Part shown: positions 16,240-25,505 of the stretch, one piece after another
Numbering within the stretch: the first letter of the stretch is position 1
Layout of the letters: the number at the start of each line of letters is the position of its first letter
Origin: an uncultured Lachnospiraceae bacterium
GTDB taxonomy: Bacteria > Bacillota > Clostridia > Lachnospirales > Lachnospiraceae
Reading direction: 5' to 3'
Assembly (NCBI GenBank): GCA_910585005.1
Contig: CAJUCN010000014.1
Span: forward strand, 1 to 64,000
Length of the DNA stretch: 64,000 bases
Made by a program: the position numbers and the translations under genes
Notes under the pieces: generated by a model
Database searches by the model: none
Told to the model about the DNA's origin: nothing
Seen by the model: the letters and a program-made list of their open reading frames with translations, nothing else

Positions 16240-17655
16240 ATGATTCAGTTTGGTACGGGCGGCTGGAGAGCCGTAATTGGAGATGGATTTACAAAAGAAA
16301 ATATACAGATACTTGCAAAGGCATTGTGCGAGAAGATGAAAGACGAGGGCGTATCCGGGCATGGAATCGTTATGGGATATGACAGACGTTTTTTGTCCAA
16401 GGAGGCTATGCAGTGGGCGGCCGTTGTCTTTGCGGCGGAGGGAATACAGGCTTATCTGATTAATAAGTCCTCCCCCACTCCGCTGGTAATGTACTATGTG
16501 GAAAAACATGGTTTTTCCTATGGAATGATGGTAACGGCCAGTCATAACCCAGCAATTTACAATGGGATCAAAGTGTTTACAGAAGGGGGGCGGGACGCGG
16601 ATGAACTTCAGACAAAAGAAATAGAAAGCTATATTGCCGGGGTAGAGCTTCCCGTAGCCGGGATGGAGTATGACAGGGCAAAGGCTCAGGGGTTGATCCG
16701 GGAAATTTATCCCTTGAATGAATATTTGGATAATCTGATAGAGGTTATTGATATGGAAACGATAAGGGACAGAGGGCTTAAGGTGGTGTTGGATCCCATG
16801 TACGGGGTATCGGAAACCTCTCTCCGTACACTACTTCAGACGGCCCGCTGTGAGCTGGAAGTGATTCATGACAGGCATGACACGTTGTTTGGAGGAAGAC
16901 TTCCGGCGCCTACGGTGGCAACCCTCCATATGCTCCAGGCTTATGTGACGGACAAGGGGTATGATCTTGGAATCGCCACCGATGGGGACGCGGACAGGTT
17001 GGGGATTATCGACGATACGGGACGTTTTCTGCATCCCAATGAAATTCTGGTGCTTTTGTACTATTACCTGAAAAAGTTCAAGGGATGGCGGGGCGCCGTT
17101 GTCCGAAATATCTGCACCACCCATGTGCTGGACCGGGTAGCCGAAGACTTCGGAGAAAAATGCTATGAGGTTCCCGTAGGATTTAAGCATATTTCCGCTA
17201 AAATGAATGAGACGGACGCGGTTATTGGCGGGGAATCCTCAGGAGGGCTTACGGTGAGAGGCCATATTAAAGGGAAGGACGGGATCTATGCCGCCATGCT
17301 TCTGGTGGAAATGATTGCAGTTTCCGGTAAAAAACTTTCCGAAATCATTGCGGATATCGAATCCAAATACGGACTGATTGCCATGGAGGAGCGGGACTAC
17401 CGGTTTAATCAGGAAAGGAAAGCGGAGATCCAAAAGATGCTGCTGACGGACAAAAAGCTGCCCTCCCTTCCCTTTGAGATGGAGAAGGTCAGCTACCTGG
17501 ACGGTTCCAAAGTTTACTTTAAAAATGGTGGATGGGTGATTGCACGGTTTTCGGGAACAGAACCTTTGCTGCGTATCTTCTGCGAGATGCCAAGTCCCAA
17601 GGATGCCGCCAATATCTGTGGAATCTATGAACGGTTTTTGAAATTAAACGAATAA
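16240..17655 (+). CDS. Phosphohexomutase (phosphoglucomutase/phosphoglucosamine-mutase family)
   Basis: A 471-residue alpha-D-phosphohexomutase with all four signature loops: phosphoserine loop VTASHNP (S101), metal loop TDGDADRLG, sugar loop GGESSGG and phosphate loop RFSGTEPLLR. It interconverts hexose 1- and 6-phosphates. Substrate preference (glucose, mannose or N-acetylglucosamine) is not certain from sequence. Because it follows a chitobiose-type GH94 phosphorylase, conversion of GlcNAc-1-P to GlcNAc-6-P is the most economical guess. ATG 16240 is preceded by ACGAGGTGAAAC. It is probably cotranscribed with the GH94 gene. Confidence 0.88.
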   Translation: MIQFGTGGWRAVIGDGFTKENIQILAKALCEKMKDEGVSGHGIVMGYDRRFLSKEAMQWAAVVFAAEGIQAYLINKSSPTPLVMYYVEKHGFSYGMMVTASHNPAIYNGIKVFTEGGRDADELQTKEIESYIAGVELPVAGMEYDRAKAQGLIREIYPLNEYLDNLIEVIDMETIRDRGLKVVLDPMYGVSETSLRTLLQTARCELEVIHDRHDTLFGGRLPAPTVATLHMLQAYVTDKGYDLGIATDGDADRLGIIDDTGRFLHPNEILVLLYYYLKKFKGWRGAVVRNICTTHVLDRVAEDFGEKCYEVPVGFKHISAKMNETDAVIGGESSGGLTVRGHIKGKDGIYAAMLLVEMIAVSGKKLSEIIADIESKYGLIAMEERDYRFNQERKAEIQKMLLTDKKLPSLPFEMEKVSYLDGSKVYFKNGGWVIARFSGTEPLLRIFCEMPSPKDAANICGIYERFLKLNE

Positions 17656-17668
17656 AGTTTCTATGACA

Positions 17669-17699
17669 GGAGGGAAATGACATAGTGTTTCCCTCCCTT
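17669..17699 (+). terminator. Weak terminator-like hairpin
   Basis: The stem GGAGGGAAA (17669-17677) / TTTCCCTCC (17688-17696) is followed by CTTTCG. It separates the mutase from the sensor kinase. The short, interrupted T-run suggests partial termination at most. Confidence 0.45.
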
Positions 17700-17717
17700 T
17701 CGTGGTAAAATAAACTT

Positions 17718-19511
17718 ATGAAAAAGCAATTGATATTTTTAAAGAAAAGGCGCACTTCCCTGCGCGCCATATTGATCGGAATCCTGACGGCGGCGTGGAT
17801 GATTCCCATTGCAGTGTTCACCTGGTTTATTTTTTACCATTACCAGAGGGCGTATGCGGAAAAATCCGATAACCTGATTCGGAATGCGGTGGAGGTTTCC
17901 GCTGTTTTAGTCGGGACGGATTTTGACGAGGCCATTAGGAAATGCCGCAAACCCAGCTATGAGGGGGAATGGGAAAGCGGTTATATGGGATATTTACGGG
18001 GGAATACCAGCCGGAATGTATATCTGGCTTCCATCAAAAGCTCACTGATCTCTAAATATTATATGGATAATCAGATAGCCAGATATGCCTTTTATCTGGA
18101 GGGAGACGAGATGCCAAGCTGTTATTCCGCAAAGAACGGGTACAGCTATGGCAATTTCCTGAAATATGTACAGCCTGTGGCCCTGGATTTGGCGAAGAGA
18201 GACACCAGCTATGTGGAAATCCATGTGGTGGATAATCAGATTTATGTGATGCGGAATCTTTATACGGTCAGTGATTATCACAGGTATGGCACATTGGTTC
18301 TGGGACTTAATAAGAGCGCGCTCTTTTCGGGACTGCCTCTTGACAGGGATGCGGATGTGCTTCTTAGCTTTCCGGATGACGAAGAATTCCTTTCCCTGAA
18401 TCCTCCCGTAGAAAAAGAGATTTTTCATATGCTGCGCGGCTATGCCCAGGAGGACGGGGGATCGGAAAAGACGGTAAGTCTTACCATAGGCGGCGAGAGG
18501 GGTTACTGCCACACCAGCGTTACAGACGATTACGCGTTTACCCTTTATTATACCACTCCTGGGGAAGCGCTTTATCAGGACGTGTTCCGGCTGAATGTGA
18601 TTGCTTTGATCACCATGATCTGCATGGTTCCCCTGATCATGCTTACCTTTTTCCTGTTAAACAGGCATATGCAAAAGCCCCTTGAAAAACTGGCTGCCGT
18701 ATCCCGAAGGCTGCGGGAAGGGGAGCTGGGCATTACGCTGCCCAAGGAGCAGATTCCCAATGAAGAGTTTACGGAGCTGGTGCAGTCCTTTAATGATATG
18801 TCGTCTCAGCTAAAGTATTTGTTTGACACGGTTTATCTGGAACGGATGGCAGCCAAGGACGCTCAGATAGAAGCCCTTCAGGCGCAGATCAATCCCCACT
18901 TTTTGAATAATACGCTGGAAATGATGAACTGGCAGGCGAGGATGAATAGCGACATTGAGACCAGCAGGATGATTGAAGCCTTAGGAACTGTGCTGGACGC
19001 CGGCATGAACCGGAATAATGACAGGCTGGTGCGGCTTGCCAAGGAGCTTCGCTGTGGGGACGCCTTTCTCTATATTATGTCTATGCGTTTTGGAACCCGG
19101 CTGCGGGTGGAGAAGGAGGTGAAAGTGGATCCCCTGGTGGTGCAGGTGCCGCAGCTTATCTTGCAGCCGCTTTTGGAAAATGCGATCCGTCATGGAATTG
19201 AAAAGGTGAATTCGGGAATTATATGGGTAAAAATCTATCCTGACGGAGAGAGGATCTTTATTGATGTGGTAAATACCAGCAGGCCCCTTAGCCCGGAAAA
19301 AATGGAATACATTGACGGCGTTATCCATGGCCGTTATACCATGGAGAAAGGGGAGCCTGGAGCACACACGTCCATCGGCATTTATAATGTAAACCGGAGG
19401 ATCCAACTGATTTACGGCATCCAGTACGGTCTTACCGTTTTCCAGGAGGGAGAGCTTTTTACCACACGGATTATCATTCCGAAAACCTTTAAGGAGGGTA
19501 GTGATGGCTGA
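17718..19511 (+). CDS. YesM-type sensor histidine kinase
   Basis: A 597-residue membrane kinase. One transmembrane segment near residues 18-40, an extracellular sensing domain (about 41-290), a second segment near 292-317, then a HAMP domain and the His_kinase motif QINPHFLNNTLEMM with phosphorylated H394. The ATPase part has the N-box LLENAIRHGIEK and a G-box HTSIGIYNVNRR. The family partners AraC-type regulators to control carbohydrate operons. No ribosome site is visible before ATG 17718. TAAAAT lies 6-11 bp upstream, which would fit a leaderless or very short-leader transcript. It overlaps the next gene by 8 bp, indicating coupled translation. Confidence 0.9.
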   Translation: MKKQLIFLKKRRTSLRAILIGILTAAWMIPIAVFTWFIFYHYQRAYAEKSDNLIRNAVEVSAVLVGTDFDEAIRKCRKPSYEGEWESGYMGYLRGNTSRNVYLASIKSSLISKYYMDNQIARYAFYLEGDEMPSCYSAKNGYSYGNFLKYVQPVALDLAKRDTSYVEIHVVDNQIYVMRNLYTVSDYHRYGTLVLGLNKSALFSGLPLDRDADVLLSFPDDEEFLSLNPPVEKEIFHMLRGYAQEDGGSEKTVSLTIGGERGYCHTSVTDDYAFTLYYTTPGEALYQDVFRLNVIALITMICMVPLIMLTFFLLNRHMQKPLEKLAAVSRRLREGELGITLPKEQIPNEEFTELVQSFNDMSSQLKYLFDTVYLERMAAKDAQIEALQAQINPHFLNNTLEMMNWQARMNSDIETSRMIEALGTVLDAGMNRNNDRLVRLAKELRCGDAFLYIMSMRFGTRLRVEKEVKVDPLVVQVPQLILQPLLENAIRHGIEKVNSGIIWVKIYPDGERIFIDVVNTSRPLSPEKMEYIDGVIHGRYTMEKGEPGAHTSIGIYNVNRRIQLIYGIQYGLTVFQEGELFTTRIIIPKTFKEGSDG

Positions 19512-20838
19512 TGAGAGAAAATATCTTTTTGGCAAATGCATATATCTGTGGAGCCTATTGATGGCGGTATCTTTGCTGTTTGGCTGTGGCAGGAAGGTGG
19601 AAACATATAGAAACGGGGAAAACCAGGAAGTGGTGCTTAGAACCGTGTCCATGTCCGGAGGAGCCACACCGGGAGCGGGAGTTTATGAAGAGATCAGACT
19701 GGAATTTATGGCGGAAAATCCCAATATTTACATTGAGGATGAAATGCAGACTTCTGACGAACAGTGGAAAATCGGGGTGGTGACGGATTTTTCTGTAGGG
19801 GATGAACCGGATGTGCTACAGTTTTTTACGGATGCAACGGCAAACCAGCTTGTGGAAATGGACAAGTTTGTCACGATTGATGAAATCAGGGAGGTCTATC
19901 CTGAGTATGCTGCCGACACTTACGACTGGGCTCTTGCCCAGGCCGCAAACCAGGACGGTATTGCCCGTGCTGTGCCCACCACCGGCTTTTGGGAGGGACT
20001 GTACGTCAATCAGGAGCTGTTTGAGCAATGCGGGCTAGAGCTGCCTTCTGATTGGGATTCTCTTCTTAACGCCGTCAAAGTTTTTCGTGAAAATGATATT
20101 TTGCCTGTATCCTGTGCCCTTGCCAATGTGCCTCACTACTGGCTGGAGCATCTTCTTTTATATACGGCGGGAGAAAAGGATTATTTAAACCCGGGGGACA
20201 GGGTTCCTAATTCCTGGGTGCAGGCGGTGGAACTTTTTCAGATCCTTCGGGAGGCTGGCGCTTTCCCGGAAGATACGGACAACATTACCAATGAATATGC
20301 CCAGGAGCTTTTCATCAATAAAAAGGCGGCCATGCTGCTAGATGGAAGCTGGTATTTTCCCTCAGTGACAGATACGGGGCATACGCTGGTGATTCCCTTT
20401 CCCGGCGTACCGGATCAGAAGGCGGAGCCTGGTACCATGATTGGCGGAATAACTTCGGGCTTTTATATTACAAGAAGGGCTTGGAACGATTTGCAAAAGC
20501 GTGAAGCGGCGGTGAAATATGTGATGGCCCATACCTGCCGGGAAGCGGTGCAGCGGTATTACGAAGTGGGAGGCGGCAGCGCTGTGGCGGCAACTGCCGT
20601 AAAAGCGCCTGAGGATCGAAGCACGCTGGCAGGATGCGCCGCGGCGTATGTGGAGAATGGGCGCCAAAAGCTGCTGCCTACGGATTCACGCATGGAGCCG
20701 GAAGCGTACAGGATGCTGATTGCAGGCATACCGGAGATCTCTACGGGAGGTTCGGGAAGAGAGCTGCTAGAAAGGGTATTTTTGGCTGCTTCGGGGAGGA
20801 AGGAGAAAAGGAATGATGTACAAGGTGATGATTATTGA
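19504..20838 (+). CDS. Sugar-binding lipoprotein encoded inside the two-component operon
   Basis: An extracellular solute-binding protein (family 1) of about 444 residues with lipobox LLFGC. After it come the usual features: EIRLEFMAENPNIYIE, then GFWEGLYVNQELFEQCGLELP, and INKKAAMLLDGSW. It starts inside the kinase gene (ATG 19504, with AAGGAGGG at 19491-19498; GTG 19501 is too close to that site) and its 3' end overlaps the response regulator by 26 bp. Because the transport system downstream has its own binding protein (23696), this one probably presents ligand to the kinase, as in known binding-protein-assisted sensors. That role is inference. Confidence 0.88.
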   Translation: MADERKYLFGKCIYLWSLLMAVSLLFGCGRKVETYRNGENQEVVLRTVSMSGGATPGAGVYEEIRLEFMAENPNIYIEDEMQTSDEQWKIGVVTDFSVGDEPDVLQFFTDATANQLVEMDKFVTIDEIREVYPEYAADTYDWALAQAANQDGIARAVPTTGFWEGLYVNQELFEQCGLELPSDWDSLLNAVKVFRENDILPVSCALANVPHYWLEHLLLYTAGEKDYLNPGDRVPNSWVQAVELFQILREAGAFPEDTDNITNEYAQELFINKKAAMLLDGSWYFPSVTDTGHTLVIPFPGVPDQKAEPGTMIGGITSGFYITRRAWNDLQKREAAVKYVMAHTCREAVQRYYEVGGGSAVAATAVKAPEDRSTLAGCAAAYVENGRQKLLPTDSRMEPEAYRMLIAGIPEISTGGSGRELLERVFLAASGRKEKRNDVQGDDY

Positions 20839-21559
20839 TGACGAACCCATTATTGTGCAGGGTTTTTCCAGAAGCGTGCCCTGGGAAAAGTACAACTGCC
20901 AGGTGGTGGATACGGCGGGAAATGGAATAGAAGGCATGGCGCTGATTGAGAAACACCGGCCAGATATGATTTTTTTGGATATCTGTATGCCGGAGATGGA
21001 CGGCCTTGCCATGATAGCGGGCCTTAAATCGGAGTTTTCCAAAATGCAGGTCACAATCCTTACGGGCTTTCGGGATTTTGAGTACGCCAAACGGGCGCTG
21101 AACTTAGGGGTATCCAGATATCTGCTGAAACCTTCCAATATGGAGGAGATAGAAGAAGCCATACAGTTTATGATCAGTAAAGTGGAACCGGAGGAAAGCG
21201 GTACAGAACAGCGGCCGGATTCCCATGAGAATGTGGCGGGGAACTTTATCGTGCGTAACGCGCTTGCTTACATTGAAGAAAACTACAAGGAAAAGCTTCT
21301 TTTGTCCGATGTTGCGGAAAAGACCTATGTGAGCCAGTGGCATTTGAGCAAGCTGCTGAACAAGGAGACGGGACAGACCTTCTCGGAAATCTTAAACGGA
21401 GTCCGGATAGAAAAAGCAAAGGAGTTTTTGAAGAATTCTTCCCTGCGGATAGGCGACATTGCGGAGGAGGTGGGGTTTGTGGATCTGGCCCATTTCTCCC
21501 GGGTGTTCAAAAAGGTGTGCGGCATGTCCGCCAATGAATATAGAAACAAGCCAGGATGA
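20813..21559 (+). CDS. AraC-type response regulator (YesN family)
   Basis: A 248-residue regulator. The receiver domain is residues 1-120 with acidic pocket D9-D10, phospho-acceptor D56 (FLDICMPEMDG) and conserved K near 109 (LLKPSN). The linker is short, and residues about 145-248 form an AraC double helix-turn-helix (LLLSDVAEKTYVSQWHLSKL, then IGDIAEEVGFVDLAHFSRVF). It is shorter than many YesN proteins, which are often over 500 residues. It starts inside the binding-protein gene and ends in a terminator hairpin. The likely target is the adjacent ABC transporter operon. Confidence 0.93.
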   Translation: MMYKVMIIDDEPIIVQGFSRSVPWEKYNCQVVDTAGNGIEGMALIEKHRPDMIFLDICMPEMDGLAMIAGLKSEFSKMQVTILTGFRDFEYAKRALNLGVSRYLLKPSNMEEIEEAIQFMISKVEPEESGTEQRPDSHENVAGNFIVRNALAYIEENYKEKLLLSDVAEKTYVSQWHLSKLLNKETGQTFSEILNGVRIEKAKEFLKNSSLRIGDIAEEVGFVDLAHFSRVFKKVCGMSANEYRNKPG

Positions 21560-21574
21560 CTGGCTTGTTTTTTT
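21547..21574 (+). terminator. Terminator overlapping the regulator stop codon
   Basis: The stem CAAGCCAG (21547-21554) / CTGGCTTG (21560-21567) has the TGA stop codon in its GATGA loop and is followed by eight T. It is a strong intrinsic terminator. Confidence 0.88.
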
Positions 21575-21761
21575 GTGCAAGCAATGAAACCCGGTAGTGA
21601 AAACTCAACAAAATTAGAACAAAAAGGACAAGGTAGTACCGTGACTTTCCATAAGGATACAGATACAATTAATATACAAGATGACGAAAGGAAGTATGTT
21701 TTTCACAGGTGGATTTGTGTTTATGCCCAAATTCGCGGACTGAGCAAGAATGGAGGATATT

Positions 21762-22688
21762 ATGAAAGGCAAGACGAAAAAGACGCTGCTTCTCATCAGT
21801 ATGGTGCTTCCAGGGGCAATTTGGTTTTTTTTGCTCCGCTATATTCCAATGGCCGGCATGATTCTGGCATTTAAGGACTATAAGGTGTATGTCAGGGATC
21901 CCAGCTTCTGGAACAATATGGCGCATAGCAAATGGGTAGGGTTTAAAAACTTTAAATTCCTGTTTGCCTCCACTGATACCGGCAGGATCATAAGGAACAC
22001 GTTAGGTTACAATATCGTCTGGATCATATTAGGTCTGGTACTGTCTGTGGGAGTGGCAATTATCTTAAACGAGATTACCAGGAAAAGGGTGGCTAAAGCC
22101 TATCAGACGTTGATGTTTTTTCCTTATTTCTTAAGCTGGGTCGTGGCGAGCTACTTTGTACTGGCGTTCCTTGATCCTACAAGAGGACTGATCACAAGCT
22201 GGCAGGCAAAGAACGGAATGGATGTGATCAACTGGTACCATGAGCCAAAATATTGGCCGGTGATCCTGACGATCTGTAATGTATGGAAAAATACGGGTTA
22301 TTCCGCCATCCTTTATCTGGCTGCCATTACCGGGATCGACACCACCCAATACGAGGCGGCTGCCATAGACGGCGCTACCAAATGGCAGCAGATTAAGCAT
22401 GTGACGCTTCCCAACCTGCGTCCTATGATCTGTATTTTGCTTATCATGAACGTGGGAAAGATTTTTAACGCAGACTTTGGACTGTTTTACAGCGTTCCGT
22501 TAAACTCCGGTTCCCTGTTTCCGGCTACCCAGGTTATCGATACTTATGTGTACCGGACGCTGACGGCGACAAGCAACATCGGCATGAGTACGGCGGCAGG
22601 CATGATGCAGCAGTTGGTGGGATTTATCTGTATTATCATTGCAAACAAAGTTGTATCGCGGATTGATGCAGACAGTAGTTTATTCTAG
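21762..22688 (+). CDS. ABC sugar transporter permease (LplB/UgpA type)
   Basis: A 308-residue inner-membrane permease with six predicted segments. The cytoplasmic EAA loop YEAAAIDGATKWQQIKHVTLP contacts the ATPase. The N-terminus (TLLLISMVLPGAIWFFLLRYIPMAG, read in two parts) and AFKDYKVY are typical of the LplB subfamily that imports oligosaccharides. The start is ATG 21762 because the GGAGG ribosome site lies at 21752-21756, inside the longer open frame that begins at 21750. It is first in a permease-permease-binding-protein operon. No ATPase gene is present, so a shared MsmK/MalK-like ATPase must be encoded elsewhere. Confidence 0.92.
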   Translation: MKGKTKKTLLLISMVLPGAIWFFLLRYIPMAGMILAFKDYKVYVRDPSFWNNMAHSKWVGFKNFKFLFASTDTGRIIRNTLGYNIVWIILGLVLSVGVAIILNEITRKRVAKAYQTLMFFPYFLSWVVASYFVLAFLDPTRGLITSWQAKNGMDVINWYHEPKYWPVILTICNVWKNTGYSAILYLAAITGIDTTQYEAAAIDGATKWQQIKHVTLPNLRPMICILLIMNVGKIFNADFGLFYSVPLNSGSLFPATQVIDTYVYRTLTATSNIGMSTAAGMMQQLVGFICIIIANKVVSRIDADSSLF

Positions 22689-22706
22689 GAAGGGGGGCAA
22701 GTGACT

Positions 22707-23618
22707 ATGAAAAAATACAGACCTGTAAATGCGGTATCCAGACCCGTGGAGGCGCTCTTTCATATGATTATGCTGTTTTTCTGCCTCTGCTGTGTGATCC
22801 CCTTTGTGTTTGTCATTATCATCTCCTTTACCTCTCAGCAGAGCATCCGGGAGATTGGATATTCCTTTTTGCCCAAGGAGTGGTCGTTAGAAGCCTACAG
22901 ATATACGTTCAAAATGGGGCAGCAGCTATGGCGTTCCTACTTCAACAGTTTTTTTATCACCGTAGTGGGAACCTTATTGACACTGGCGGTTACGATCATG
23001 TATTCCTATGCGCTGTTCCGCAAAGATTTTAAATTCCGCAAGTTTTTTACCTTCTTCTGTTTCTTTACCATGATTTTTGGAGGAGGGCTTGCACCTACTT
23101 ATGTGGTCTGTAAAACGGTGCTGGGGCTGAGCAACAGTTATGCGGCGGTGATTGTTCCCATGCTGCTAAACCCTTTTAACCTGATTGTTATGAGAACCTT
23201 TTTTCAGAGTTCCGTTCCTATGGAATTGATTGAGGCAGCGGCTATTGACGGCAGCGGCGAATACAGCACCCTGCTTCGCATCGTGGTTCCCATTTCAAAG
23301 CCGGGCATTGCCACCGTGGGTCTTCTTACGGCGCTGGCTTACTGGAACGAATGGTTTATTCCCAAACTCTATGTTGGCAGTGACCCCAAGCATATTCCTT
23401 TGCAGTATCTTCTGATGGAGACTCAGGAAAAGATTGATTTTCTGGTAAAAAACAGCTCCATGATTGGAGCGGAAGCGTCCAGTATTGCCAAATCGCTTCC
23501 TCAGGACAGTCTGCGTATGGCGCTTGTGGTACTGATCGTAGTTCCCATCGCGTTTGCATACCCGTTTTTCCAGCGGTATATTATCGCCGGACTTACCGTC
23601 GGCTCTGTAAAGGGCTGA
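22707..23618 (+). CDS. ABC sugar transporter permease (LplC/UgpE type)
   Basis: A 303-residue permease with six segments and the EAA loop ELIEAAAIDGSGEYSTLLRI. It forms the heterodimer partner of the preceding permease. The ribosome site AAGGGGGG at 22690-22697 can serve GTG 22701 (3 nt) or ATG 22707 (9 nt); ATG is preferred. It lies 18 bp after the first permease, clearly the same operon. Confidence 0.92.
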   Translation: MKKYRPVNAVSRPVEALFHMIMLFFCLCCVIPFVFVIIISFTSQQSIREIGYSFLPKEWSLEAYRYTFKMGQQLWRSYFNSFFITVVGTLLTLAVTIMYSYALFRKDFKFRKFFTFFCFFTMIFGGGLAPTYVVCKTVLGLSNSYAAVIVPMLLNPFNLIVMRTFFQSSVPMELIEAAAIDGSGEYSTLLRIVVPISKPGIATVGLLTALAYWNEWFIPKLYVGSDPKHIPLQYLLMETQEKIDFLVKNSSMIGAEASSIAKSLPQDSLRMALVVLIVVPIAFAYPFFQRYIIAGLTVGSVKG

Positions 23619-23695
23619 CACCTGTTACCGGTAGAAACGGCATAGCGCCGTCTACAAATAGAAAAGCTATATAAAAATAATGGAGGGAAAAAGTA

Positions 23696-25318
23696 ATGAA
23701 AAAAAGATTGATCGCTATTTTGCTTACGGCAACCATGCTGGTTACGCTGGCAGCCTGCGGCAAGAAAACTGAAAATGGAGGGGGCGCTTCCACGGAACCG
23801 GCTTCTGACGCCCCGGCTGAAACAGTTCAGGAAGAAGGAGGGGACGAGACGGAAGAAGTGGCATCTGATTTGGATCCCGTTACCCTGAAAATGTATCTTT
23901 GCGGAAATGACGTGAAAGACGACAGTAAGGTAATGGAAGAGCTGAATAAGCTTTTACAGGAAAAAATTAACGTGACGCTGGAGCCTATCTGGGAAACCTG
24001 GGGCTACGGTGAGGAAGTGGTGCTTTCTTTACAGGGCGGCGAGGATATTGATATCTATTTTACCTGTTCCTGGACGGAAAATGAATACAATAAGTTTGCA
24101 AGAGACGGCTATTATGTGCGTCTGGACGACCCTAACAACAACCTGATTGAAAAGTATGCCTCCGAACTCTGGAGCGCCCTTCCCCAGGTTCTTACCCATA
24201 CAGGGGCTTCCGTAAACGGGGCAGACGGCTACGGCGTGTATGCAGTACCCGGTTACAAGGATATTGCGACCCAGAACTGCTGGGATATCAACGTTCCCCT
24301 TCTGGAGAAATATGGCTATACGCTGGATGATATCAGAAACACGGATTACTATGGCTTTGGTGAAATCCTTCAGACCGTAAAGGATGGAGAGGGCGCTGAT
24401 TTCTATCCCCTGCTTGTGGAAGGGGCGGTGCTGGAACGTATGGTTACCAACTCCATCATCGTTACCGGCGACAGTGGAACAGGCAACTTTATGTCCTATT
24501 ACCTTGACCCGGCGGATGTCTCCAAAGAAAGTTCCTACGGCATTACGCTTCTGAACAAATATGCAACCGACGAGTTTGCAAAATTTGCAGCACAGACCAG
24601 GGAATACTTCCAGAATGGTTTCATTGACCCGGCATGCAGTAATACCAATCAGGCCAACGAAATCAGGACGGCAAAGCAGAACACCGGGGAATATCTGATT
24701 GGCACCCAGTCCTATGCTTTGGGGTATGAACTTCAGGCAACCCAGGAGAGAGGCTTTGAAGTAGCAATGATACCTTGTACAGATCCTTATGTTGACACCA
24801 CATCCGCGCAGGGCGCTATGATGGCAATTTCCACGGCTTCCAAGAACCCGGAAAGGGCAATGATGTTCCTGAACTTATTAAACACTGACCCGGAGGTCAT
24901 GACCCTGATGAATTATGGTGTGGAAGGTGTGCACTATAACTTAACTGAAGATGGATGCGTGGAGTTTACCGCAGAGCGGGATAACTTCAAGCCTTGGACC
25001 AACGGCGTAGGCAACGTTACCATCCTGCCTCCTACGGTAGAACAGGGTGTAGGTTTTTGGGATACCTATACAAGTTATTACGGAAATGCAAAGGAAATTC
25101 CGATTCTGGGATTTGCCTATGATGGCTCTGGCGTAGAAACAGAGATGAGCGCGGTTGCAAATGTGGTTGAAGAATATCTTCTTCCCCTGTGCACAGGTGC
25201 TGTAGATCCGGAACAGAAGCTTCCCGAGTTCCTTGAAAAGCTGGAGCAGAACGGCGTCAACACCGTTTTAGACGATGCAAACGCACAGCTTAAGAGTTTC
25301 ATGGAATCCAAAGAATAA
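23696..25318 (+). CDS. ABC transporter solute-binding lipoprotein (LplA type)
   Basis: A 540-residue family-1 binding protein. The signal peptide has lipobox LAAC (Cys 21), followed by a Gly/Glu-rich flexible linker and then the two-lobe binding fold beginning VTLKMYLCGNDVKDD. Its size fits LplA-like oligosaccharide-binding proteins. ATG 23696 is preceded by GGAGGGAAAAA. It is the last gene of the transporter operon and ends before a near-perfect terminator. The likely ligand is the disaccharide or oligosaccharide cleaved by the GH94 enzyme. Confidence 0.92.
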   Translation: MKKRLIAILLTATMLVTLAACGKKTENGGGASTEPASDAPAETVQEEGGDETEEVASDLDPVTLKMYLCGNDVKDDSKVMEELNKLLQEKINVTLEPIWETWGYGEEVVLSLQGGEDIDIYFTCSWTENEYNKFARDGYYVRLDDPNNNLIEKYASELWSALPQVLTHTGASVNGADGYGVYAVPGYKDIATQNCWDINVPLLEKYGYTLDDIRNTDYYGFGEILQTVKDGEGADFYPLLVEGAVLERMVTNSIIVTGDSGTGNFMSYYLDPADVSKESSYGITLLNKYATDEFAKFAAQTREYFQNGFIDPACSNTNQANEIRTAKQNTGEYLIGTQSYALGYELQATQERGFEVAMIPCTDPYVDTTSAQGAMMAISTASKNPERAMMFLNLLNTDPEVMTLMNYGVEGVHYNLTEDGCVEFTAERDNFKPWTNGVGNVTILPPTVEQGVGFWDTYTSYYGNAKEIPILGFAYDGSGVETEMSAVANVVEEYLLPLCTGAVDPEQKLPEFLEKLEQNGVNTVLDDANAQLKSFMESKE

Positions 25319-25370
25319 AGAGGATCAATTTGTGGCAGCAGGATGGGCCGCAAATCATCAGCCCCTCAAG

Positions 25371-25410
25371 GCGTTTAAATTCCCTGAAAAGGGAATTTAA
25401 ACGCTTTTTT
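25371..25410 (+). terminator. Terminator of the transporter operon
   Basis: A perfect 14 bp stem (25371-25384 with 25391-25404), loop TGAAAA, then TTTTTT. Confidence 0.95.
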
Positions 25411-25440
25411 AGTGAAAACCTTTGACCGAAAACATGGCGG

Positions 25441-25469
25441 TTGCGGCAGCAGGCAGGCTGTGGTATAGT
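25441..25469 (+). promoter_or_regulatory. Promoter of the second MATE gene
   Basis: TTGCGG (25441-25446), 17 bp spacer, TATAGT (25464-25469), about 36 bp before the start codon. Confidence 0.65.
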
Positions 25470-25505
25470 ATTTTGGTGATATTTTACAGATAAGGAGGGA
25501 GCGTT

